Of a stretch of DNA of 12,275 nucleotides, positions 6,348 to 12,275 are shown in pieces. The DNA is from Chloroflexota bacterium. GTDB lineage: Bacteria > Chloroflexota > Dehalococcoidia > UBA1127 > JACQUN01. The position numbers were made by a program, and so were the translations under genes. The DNA is taken from the NCBI GenBank assembly GCA_016210285.1, contig JACQUN010000157.1, positions 1-12,275 on the forward strand. Direction: 5' to 3'. The notes beneath the pieces were generated by a model. The model was not told the DNA's origin and did not search any database. It worked only from the letters and a program-made list of their open reading frames with translations. Position 1 is the stretch's first letter; each line of letters opens with the position of its first letter.

Positions 6348-7364
6348 GGCTTCCAGTCCCTCCGTCTCCGGCAGGCCGAACATCACGTTCATGTTCTGGA
6401 TGGCCTGCCCGGCCGCCCCCTTGACCAGGTTGTCCAGGCAGCTTATCACCACCAGGCGGTTGGTGCGCGCGTCCACGGTAGGGTGGATGATGCAGCAGTT
6501 GTTCCCCAGGGTATGCTTGGTGGCTGGGGGCGCATCCACCACCGTGACGAAGGGCTCCGCCTTGTAGAAGTCCCGATAGAGGCCGCGCAGCTCGGCAATG
6601 CCCTCGTTCCCTGCGGCAAGGGCACCGTCCTTCAAGGGGGCGTAGCAGGCGCTGAGGATGCCACGGGTCATGGGGATGAGGTGAGGCAGGAAGGTGACCC
6701 TGGGCTCCTGAGATGGGTCCAGCCGCCGCAGCTCCTGGGTAATCTCGGGCAGGTGGCGATGCCCCTGGACTGAGTAGGCCGACACGCTCTCGTTGACCTC
6801 CGAGAAGTGGGTGCCCAGGCCCAGGCCCCTGCCCGCGCCGGAGACCCCTGACTTGCTGTCCACGATGATGTCTGGCTCGATGAGCCCCGCCTTCACCACA
6901 GGGGCCAGCGCCAGGATGGCGCTGGTGGGATAGCACCCTGGGTTCGCCACCAGGCGGGCCGTGGCCATCTCCTTCTTGTAAAGCTCGGTAAGGCCATACA
7001 CCGCCTCTTCCAGGTACTCCGGGCATGGGTGCTGCACCGCGTACCACTGCTCGAACTCCGCCACGTTCTTGAGGCGGAAGTCAGCGCTGATGTCCACGAC
7101 CCGCACCCCCGCCTTGAGGAGGGGGGCGCACGCCTCGGCGCTGGCCCTGTGGGGCAGGGCCGAGAAAACCACGTCCACACTGGCGGAAAGCTCCTTCTCC
7201 ACCGTCAGGCCCAGGGATGCCAGATGGGGGAAGACCTCCCCCAGCTTCTTGCCTGCCTCGCTGCGGCCTGTGACTCCCACGAGCTGGGAGTGAGGGTGGT
7301 GGGCCAGGATGCGGCCCAGCTCACACCCGGCGTAGCCGGTCACGTTGATGATGCCTACCTTCAC
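6330..7364 (-). CDS. argC: N-acetyl-gamma-glutamyl-phosphate reductase
   Basis: The 344-residue cytoplasmic enzyme catalyses the NADPH-dependent reduction of N-acetylglutamyl-5-phosphate to the semialdehyde, the third step of arginine synthesis. The N-terminus has the dinucleotide-binding pattern GIINVTGYAG (4-13). The active-site motif NPGCYPT (141-147) carries catalytic Cys144, and GHRHLPEI (201-208) carries the conserved His. Length is typical of the family. The start codon is GTG (7364-7362), chosen because AAGGAGG lies seven bases upstream and the MKVGIINVTGYAG start is canonical. It follows cinA by 84 bases without an obvious promoter and is probably co-transcribed. No other arg genes are present in the window, and the next gene downstream is tRNA-Glu. 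A LysY-type paralogue acting on a carrier protein is possible in some lineages, but nothing here suggests it. Confidence 0.95.
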   Translation of the reverse strand: MKVGIINVTGYAGCELGRILAHHPHSQLVGVTGRSEAGKKLGEVFPHLASLGLTVEKELSASVDVVFSALPHRASAEACAPLLKAGVRVVDISADFRLKNVAEFEQWYAVQHPCPEYLEEAVYGLTELYKKEMATARLVANPGCYPTSAILALAPVVKAGLIEPDIIVDSKSGVSGAGRGLGLGTHFSEVNESVSAYSVQGHRHLPEITQELRRLDPSQEPRVTFLPHLIPMTRGILSACYAPLKDGALAAGNEGIAELRGLYRDFYKAEPFVTVVDAPPATKHTLGNNCCIIHPTVDARTNRLVVISCLDNLVKGAAGQAIQNMNVMFGLPETEGLEALALYP

Positions 7365-7448
7365 AGCTTGTCCTCCTTGCTCGGCATAGTGGGAATGGCT
7401 CCAAACAGAGGGAGGGGATGGCTCACCCCCTGGCAGCAGGCCAGAGGG

Positions 7449-8687
7449 CTAGCCTCGGTACCGCTGGGCCACCAGGCGGCAGAGCTCCAGGAGGGCGTGG
7501 GTGACGGCCCGCCGCTTCACCATCTCGCGCCGGGGCGGGTAGCGGCCGCTGACCGCCTTCGCCTGCCCCTCCCACGCCAGGCCGATGTGGACGGTGCCCG
7601 GTGGCTTGCCCTCCTGGTCCGCGGGTCCCGCCACCCCGGTAACGGAGACGCCCAGGTCCGTCTCCAGCCGCTGGCGGGCGGCCTGGGCCATGGCCTCCGC
7701 CACCTGCGGGCTCACGGCCCCGTGCTCCTCGACAAGCCGGGGGTCTACGCCGTGGGCGATCTTGGAGGCATTGGAATAGGTAACAAACCCGCCCAGAAAG
7801 TACTCAGAGCTCCCGGGAACGTCGGTGATGGTGCTGGCCAGGAGCCCCCCGGTGCAGGACTCCATGGTCGCCAGGGTCAGGCTCCGTTCCCGAAGCAGGC
7901 TTCCCAGGCGTTCCTCTGGCGTCTCGTCGTCCACACCCCAGATGGCGGGGCCCATCTTTGCCTGGATCTCCGCCTCCACCGGCGCAATGAGGGCCTGGGC
8001 ATCCGCCTCCCGGGCTGCCCTGGCGATGATGCGCAGGTGGATGCCGTCAGACTTGGCGTAGATGCCCAGGTAGGGATTCCCCTGTCCAAAGAGGGAGTGG
8101 AGGGCCTCACCCACCGCAGCCTCCGAAAGGCCAAAGGTCTTGATGGCCCTGGTGAGGATCACGGTGCCCCTGACCCGCTCCTTGAGCCGGGGTACGGCCT
8201 CCTTCTCCCACATGCGCTCCATCTCGGGCGGTACACCGGGCATGGCGATGATGATGCGTCCGCCCTTCTCCACCCACCAGCCAGGGGCCGTGCCCCTGGG
8301 ATTGGGGAGACTCCGCGCAGAAGGGATGAGGGTGGCCTGCTTGGTGTTGGAGGAGGGCATGGGCATGGAGCGGTCCCGGAAATACGCCGTGAGCTGCTCC
8401 AGGAGCTCCGGGTCCACAAGGGGCTCCTCCCCCAGGGACTGGGCGATGGCCTCGCGGGTCAGGTCGTCCTGGGTGGGACCCAGACCGCCGGTGGTGAGAA
8501 TGACATCCGACCTCCCCAGGGCGCGCCGCAGGATCTCCACCATGTGGTCCAGATCGTCGCCCACCTGGCTGACCCAGCGCATCTCCAGGCCGAGGGCGGG
8601 CAGGCGCGCCGCCAGGTAGGCGGCGTTGGTGTCCACAATCTCTCCCATGAGGAGCTCGGTGCCCACTGACACGATCTCGGCGTACAT
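7449..8687 (-). CDS. cinA: CinA family protein (MoCF-like domain plus nicotinamide-nucleotide amidase domain)
   Basis: The 412-residue protein has the full two-domain CinA layout. Residues 1-170 form a molybdopterin-binding-like domain, with VSVGTELLMGEIVDTN at the start, TTGGLGPTQDD (65-75) and AMPGVPPEM (148-156). Residues about 255-405 form the PncC-type amidase domain, with ESCTGG (276-281), VTYSNASK and VTGVAGPA. The amidase domain deamidates NMN to nicotinate mononucleotide in pyridine nucleotide recycling, and in other CinA proteins the N-terminal domain acts as an ADP-ribose-type pyrophosphatase. The ATG at 8687 is preferred over one at 8789, because homologues begin at this motif and a promoter lies between the two ATGs. 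AAAGG lies just before the ATG. The protein is probably cytoplasmic, and the gene is transcribed with argC. Confidence 0.93.
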   Translation of the reverse strand: MYAEIVSVGTELLMGEIVDTNAAYLAARLPALGLEMRWVSQVGDDLDHMVEILRRALGRSDVILTTGGLGPTQDDLTREAIAQSLGEEPLVDPELLEQLTAYFRDRSMPMPSSNTKQATLIPSARSLPNPRGTAPGWWVEKGGRIIIAMPGVPPEMERMWEKEAVPRLKERVRGTVILTRAIKTFGLSEAAVGEALHSLFGQGNPYLGIYAKSDGIHLRIIARAAREADAQALIAPVEAEIQAKMGPAIWGVDDETPEERLGSLLRERSLTLATMESCTGGLLASTITDVPGSSEYFLGGFVTYSNASKIAHGVDPRLVEEHGAVSPQVAEAMAQAARQRLETDLGVSVTGVAGPADQEGKPPGTVHIGLAWEGQAKAVSGRYPPRREMVKRRAVTHALLELCRLVAQRYRG

Positions 8688-8745
8688 GGCCTTTCGACTC
8701 CGGCCTTCCCGGTCGGGGGACTCAGGGGTTGCGTCGCAAAGGGGA

Positions 8746-8774
8746 AGTATACGGCAGCGCCGAGGGGTTGGCAA
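8746..8774 (-). promoter_or_regulatory. Sigma70-type promoter of cinA-argC
   Basis: On the minus strand TTGCCA (8774-8769; 5/6) and TATACT (8751-8746; 5/6) are separated by exactly 17 bases. Transcription would start near 8739, giving a leader of about 50 bases before the cinA ATG at 8687. This start lies downstream of the alternative ATG at 8789, which excludes that start for transcripts from this promoter. Confidence 0.65.
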
Positions 8775-8808
8775 GGCGTGACAGCCCACGACCTCCGTAA
8801 ACTCTCAC

Positions 8809-8858
8809 CCCGCCGACACGGCCCGTCATGGGGATGTGCGCCGGCTCGCCTCGGCGGG
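8809..8858 (-). terminator. Possible hairpin terminator after the DUF4340 gene
   Basis: CCCGCCGA (8809-8816) and TCGGCGGG (8851-8858) form a perfect 8-bp GC-rich stem with a 34-base loop. It lies 30 bases beyond the DUF4340 stop and upstream of the cinA promoter, so it marks a sensible transcription-unit boundary. The minus-strand tail is GTGAGAGTTTA, with only a weak T-run, and the loop is long. It could equally be a regulatory hairpin. Confidence 0.35.
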
Positions 8859-8888
8859 AACCCTGACGAGGGAGACGGATGGGCATGG

Positions 8889-9851
8889 CTAGCTCGATGG
8901 GGAGGGTGCCAGGGGCGGGTCCTTGGCAAGACCTGCCATCGCCTCGAACCAGGACGCATCCACGAAAAGGAGGTACGGCTGCTCCCTGGCCTGGGCGTAG
9001 TAGCCGGCGCCATCGGGGGTCTTGTTCCCGATGTTCAGGACAAAGCCCCGCCTCAGCTCGTCGGCCAGGGTCGCTGGCGGCCGGTACTCCACCGCGATGG
9101 TGGCGGCTGGCTTCTCCAGGCCGTAGCTGGCAGGGTCGTCGAACTTCTCCTGGAGGACTCGGAAGGACGGTGGGCCCGCCAGGAGGGGTTCAGCCTTCGC
9201 CCAGCGCGTGGGATCCACAGGGGTCCGGGCCTCGGTGGCGGCGCGCCACCCCTCCTCATCCTGGGTGAAGGAGGCCGTAGCACCGCCAGCGGTAACCTGC
9301 AAGAAGACCACCTGGCCGGGGCGCAGCTTGTAGTACCAGGCTGGATAAGGCCGGTTGGTGACCAGGCGGGTGATCACATCGCCCCAGGCGGAGTCCACCA
9401 GAAACAGCCGGGGGTCGCCCGTCTGCTGGGCGTAGTGGGAGACACCGTCCGGCGTCTTGCTTCCCAGGGCAATCTCAATCTTCCGCTGGCCTGTCAGGGT
9501 GACATCAATGAGGCTGGGCTTGTCCAGCCCGTAGGTTGCGGGGCTGTCCACCTGCGGGGCAAGGAGGCGCCGAGACTGCGGCCCGCTCAGCAGAAGGGTG
9601 ATGCCCCCCCAGCGGGCAAGGTCCACAGGCACTCCCTTGGGGTCGTCAAAATGCCAGCCGCTTAGGGAGTCGGAGAAGGCGACCTCCGCCTCCCCGTGCC
9701 GCACGCGGACCTGGGTGATGTCCTCCATGGAGGCGCTGTAGAACCAGGGGGCATCTGGGGCCTTTTCTGCAGGGCTCCCTTCATAGAAAAAGAGGTAGCC
9801 CGCCACCAGCACCAGGGCGGTCAGAAGTACAACGGTTGTCCGTATGCTCAT
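8889..9851 (-). CDS. DUF4340 domain membrane-anchored protein with internal duplication
   Basis: The 320-residue protein has an N-terminal hydrophobic helix (about 5-23) that would anchor it, with the rest outside the membrane. The body is two tandem repeats (about 41-160 and 180-305), with matching landmarks in the same order. These are GW...PVDLARW (65-81) and GW...PVDPTRW (201-217); SPATYGLDKP (103-112) and DPASYGLEKP (239-248); SKTPDG (131-136) and NKTPDG (276-281); LFLVDSAW (149-156) and LLFVDASW (294-301). DUF4340 genes often follow GldG-type genes in ABC clusters, as here, and no biochemical function is established. It starts 101 bases after the GldG-like gene. An in-frame TGA just upstream leaves this as the first ATG, and no good ribosome binding site is visible. 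Confidence 0.85.
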   Translation of the reverse strand: MSIRTTVVLLTALVLVAGYLFFYEGSPAEKAPDAPWFYSASMEDITQVRVRHGEAEVAFSDSLSGWHFDDPKGVPVDLARWGGITLLLSGPQSRRLLAPQVDSPATYGLDKPSLIDVTLTGQRKIEIALGSKTPDGVSHYAQQTGDPRLFLVDSAWGDVITRLVTNRPYPAWYYKLRPGQVVFLQVTAGGATASFTQDEEGWRAATEARTPVDPTRWAKAEPLLAGPPSFRVLQEKFDDPASYGLEKPAATIAVEYRPPATLADELRRGFVLNIGNKTPDGAGYYAQAREQPYLLFVDASWFEAMAGLAKDPPLAPSPSS

Positions 9852-9952
9852 AGCTTCGCTATCGGCTCACGTGTGTTCTTGGGGCTTCCTGCTCCCCACT
9901 GCAACCTGGGAGAGAGACTTGCGGGGTCGCGCTCACCAGACACCCCGCCTCC

Positions 9953-11611
9953 CTACTGCCTCCGCCACCAGGTGATGATGCCCAGGAGGGCCACGGCGGC
10001 GGGAAGCAAGAACCAGCTCGAGTAACGAATGAAGTCGAACTCCTGGCGGGTCATCACCAGCTCCCGGAAGGCGAAGGGCTTGGAGCGGATGGAGATGAGG
10101 GTATAGTCCTCCGCCAGCCAGTTCACTGCGTTCAACAGCAGGTCGCTGTTGGTGTAGGCGTAGAAGTACTTGTTGATGGCGAAGTCGGAGTCCCCGATGA
10201 CCACGATGCTGGTAGCCCTGGGCGTCTCTCCAGGGTTCGTGGGGGGCTTTGGCTCCTCCCCCAGCGTGGAAAGGGCCTTGACGGCCAGAGCGACCGTGGC
10301 TGGACCCTGCTCGTCGTTCTTCGGGTCAAAGGTGTTGCGGTCGGGATCCGTGGTGACCCAGCTCCGACCCGAGGTGAGGGCCAGGGGAAGGTACTGGATC
10401 CAGGGGGGCCGGCGCTTGGGCTCGGGGCCTATCTTCACCGCTGTTGCCTGGGGGAGGAAGGTGACGTCCAGGTGCGTGGTGATATCGGTGGCGTTGGTGT
10501 ACTGACCGCGCTGCAGCACAGGGGTCCGGGGGTCGCCGGTCACGGAGCTCTGCACATCCACCACCGTCCCCCCTCCCACGAGTATTCCCCACTCGGCCAG
10601 GAGGTCATGGTAGCTGCTGGGCACGTTTGGGTCCAGCAGGAAGAGGGCTCGGCCCCCGCTCTTGAGCCAGGAGCCGAGCTGCTCCTTCTCATCGGTCAGC
10701 AGGTCCCTGGTAGGCCCCGCGATGACCAGCACCGCAGCGTCCCCCGGGATCTTCCCGGCCTGGCTCAAGTTGAGCGGGGCAATGCGGTAGTTCTCCCCCA
10801 GAATGGCCCGGGCAGCAAACCCAAAGCCCTGGCCTCCCTCCTCAATGCTGCTGGGGTCCTTCTCATTGTGGCCGGTGAGGAAGTACACCAGTTTCTGCTT
10901 TGCTCCCGTCACGATGAGGAGGGCGCTGGTGAGGTCCTGCTCGGTGACTGGCGGCAGGGACAGAACAAAACGTTTCCCTGTCTCAGCAGCCTCAAAGACA
11001 ATGACGGGGTACTGCGTCACGTTGTACTGGCGTGCCACCGAGGGGTCAGCCTCGGGGTCCACGGCTCGGTAGCTCAGCTTGTTGCCGGAGCGCTTGCGGA
11101 ACTCGTACAGGAGGTCCTCCGCCCGTTGCTTCAGGATTCCCTGGTCGCTCTGGGTTGGCACAAAGAACTCGGTGACCCGGACCGGCTCCTTGAGCTCCTG
11201 GAGCACCTTCACGGTCTGTGCCGCCAGGGTGAACTGCTTGGTGGCGGTGGTATCCATCCGAGCGTTGGAGCGGAAGCTGATGAAGTTCACCAGGACAGCG
11301 ATGGCGATGAAGATAACGATCATGAGGATGGCATTGACGGCATACCTGCCGCGTCGCCCTGCTACGGCAGCCCGAACACGCACAAAGGAGGCGAGAAGCG
11401 CCAGGAGCAGCAGGACCCCGCCTACTCCCAAGACGCCCAGGGCGAAGCTGCGAAGGTCCTGGACCCAGATGTAGATGGCTGCCCCACCCACCACGGCCGC
11501 AGCCCCGATGACGGAGAGCAGGACAGCAAGGCTCGCCACAAAAGACTGGAGGCGCTGCCAGAAGGTGGGCCCGGCCTCGGGCGATTCCCTGGGTGCGGTG
11601 GGACGAGCCAT
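9953..11611 (-). CDS. GldG-like ABC-transporter auxiliary membrane protein
   Basis: The 552-residue protein belongs to the family of auxiliary proteins paired with ABC-2 permeases (GldG/DUF4350-type). The N-terminus has three hydrophobic segments (about 25-50, 56-78 and 91-113). A large extracytoplasmic region begins with the typical motif that predicts sequential strand and helix pairs, and includes YPVIVFE (201-207) and LVYFLTGHNEKD (241-252). One C-terminal helix (about 530-549) ends in WWRRQ. In Bacteroidota GldG partners GldF and GldA in gliding, but relatives are widespread in non-gliding bacteria with unknown substrate. The ATG follows the permease stop codon by one base, and GGAGGT just before it lies in the permease end, so the two are translationally coupled. 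Gliding itself cannot be inferred. Confidence 0.88.
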   Translation of the reverse strand: MARPTAPRESPEAGPTFWQRLQSFVASLAVLLSVIGAAAVVGGAAIYIWVQDLRSFALGVLGVGGVLLLLALLASFVRVRAAVAGRRGRYAVNAILMIVIFIAIAVLVNFISFRSNARMDTTATKQFTLAAQTVKVLQELKEPVRVTEFFVPTQSDQGILKQRAEDLLYEFRKRSGNKLSYRAVDPEADPSVARQYNVTQYPVIVFEAAETGKRFVLSLPPVTEQDLTSALLIVTGAKQKLVYFLTGHNEKDPSSIEEGGQGFGFAARAILGENYRIAPLNLSQAGKIPGDAAVLVIAGPTRDLLTDEKEQLGSWLKSGGRALFLLDPNVPSSYHDLLAEWGILVGGGTVVDVQSSVTGDPRTPVLQRGQYTNATDITTHLDVTFLPQATAVKIGPEPKRRPPWIQYLPLALTSGRSWVTTDPDRNTFDPKNDEQGPATVALAVKALSTLGEEPKPPTNPGETPRATSIVVIGDSDFAINKYFYAYTNSDLLLNAVNWLAEDYTLISIRSKPFAFRELVMTRQEFDFIRYSSWFLLPAAVALLGIITWWRRQ

Positions 11612-11612
11612 C

Positions 11613-12275
11613 CTACCTCCACCTGCGGGATTCCAGGTTTCTAACGGCCAGGAAGAGGAACAGCACGGTCATGCTCACGTAGTAGATGACGTTGTTGGTG
11701 TCCACGATGCCCCGGGCGAAGTCGCTGAAGAGACCCGTCAGGGACAACTGCTCCACGACCCGCGCCCCCACGCCGCTGACGATAGAGTAGACCAGGTCCG
11801 CCAGGGTCAGGAGCAGAAGCACGCCCATAGCCAGCATGGCGGCGACAATCTGGTTGCTGGCCAGCGAGGAGGCCAGCAGGCCCACCGAGAGGCTGGCGGC
11901 GCCATAGAGGATGATCCCGAGATAGCCGCCCAGCAGAGGGCCCACATCGGGGTCGCCAAACCAGAACAGGAGGAGGACGTAGTAGAGGGTCAGCGAGACT
12001 GTCCCCATCAGGATGATGAGGCTCGCCAGGAACTTTCCGATGACCACCTCGTAGTCCCTGACGGGCGAGGTCAGCAGCAGCTCCAGGGTGCCCATTTTCT
12101 GCTCCTCCGCGAAGAGGCGCATGGTAAGGATGGGCGCCCACAGCACGAAGACGAAGGTGGAGGGGATCAGCCAGCCGCGGATGGCTGCTTCAGCAAAGGG
12201 TGTGCTGATGCTCTGGACGAAGAAGTAACCGGTGATGGCCAGGAAAACCGCCCCCACCACGTAGGCCATGGGGGA
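11613..12275 (-). CDS. ABC-2 type permease, GldF-like (5' end outside the window)
   Basis: These 220 visible residues are the C-terminal part of a membrane permease with about six hydrophobic segments. The ATG at 12269 is unlikely to be the true start, because the frame stays open to the window edge and reads Ser-Pro before it. This gives SPMAYVVGAVFL, which matches the conserved N-terminal SP-AYV motif found some 20 residues into GldF proteins. The conserved coupling segment FAEEQKMGTLELLLTSP follows the first two helices, with VVIGKF nearby. The protein would form the membrane channel of an ABC system, with the ATPase probably encoded just upstream, outside the window. It is tightly linked to the downstream GldG-like gene. 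Confidence 0.88.
   Translation of the reverse strand, partial: SPMAYVVGAVFLAITGYFFVQSISTPFAEAAIRGWLIPSTFVFVLWAPILTMRLFAEEQKMGTLELLLTSPVRDYEVVIGKFLASLIILMGTVSLTLYYVLLLFWFGDPDVGPLLGGYLGIILYGAASLSVGLLASSLASNQIVAAMLAMGVLLLLTLADLVYSIVSGVGARVVEQLSLTGLFSDFARGIVDTNNVIYYVSMTVLFLFLAVRNLESRRWR

Noticed and set aside
7029..8669. 546-codon open frame on the plus strand
   Set aside because: It is antisense to argC and cinA, both clearly coding, and has no recognisable motif.
8688..8789. N-terminal extension of cinA to the ATG at 8789
   Set aside because: The added residues resemble no CinA, the promoter at 8746-8774 lies inside it, and homologues start at the 8687 methionine.
9852..9952. A separate promoter before the DUF4340 gene
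   Set aside because: No -10/-35 pair with sensible spacing was found, so transcription with the GldG-like gene is simpler.
10472..11644. 390-codon open frame on the plus strand
   Set aside because: It is antisense to the GldG-like gene and has low-complexity composition.

Overview
This is a high-GC bacterial window with short gaps and little that looks foreign. Gene style suggests Chloroflexota, probably a Dehalococcoidia-type lineage: a family-5 solute-binding lipoprotein with an Ala/Pro/Thr-rich linker, a NuoG-fused formate dehydrogenase, a GldG/DUF4340 ABC cluster, and a palindromic repeat of the CATTCTGAG...GAAGAATCT type. That placement is inference. No rRNA or phylogenetic marker is present.

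Layout. Positions 1-137 hold a large imperfect palindromic repeat. A sigma70-like promoter (194-222) drives a lone plus-strand gene for an oligopeptide/dipeptide-type solute-binding lipoprotein (284-2158). Everything after it lies on the minus strand, and a hairpin terminator (2208-2246) separates the convergent units. Read in the minus direction from the right edge, the genes are: an ABC-2 permease cut by the window edge, a GldG-like protein, a DUF4340 protein, then a boundary hairpin and a good promoter, cinA, argC, a tRNA-Glu, a PEP mutase/isocitrate lyase superfamily enzyme, and a formate dehydrogenase catalytic subunit.

The most important result is that the formate dehydrogenase is one 904-codon gene (2278-4992) with an in-frame UGA (3928-3930) at the active site. 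The UGA sits exactly where formate dehydrogenases carry selenocysteine. It is followed at the E. coli fdhF distance by a hairpin with the GGUCU apical loop, a textbook bacterial SECIS element. An ordinary gene caller would report two truncated genes. The organism should therefore have SelA, SelB, SelC and SelD.

How the genes work together. The permease, GldG and DUF4340 genes form one transcription unit for an uncharacterised membrane ABC system; its ATPase is probably just right of the window. cinA and argC look co-transcribed from one promoter. The superfamily lyase and the formate dehydrogenase are adjacent and possibly co-transcribed, with an 8-bp hairpin between them; the lyase lacks the catalytic Cys of isocitrate lyases. 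The tRNA-Glu has C where U33 is nearly universal.
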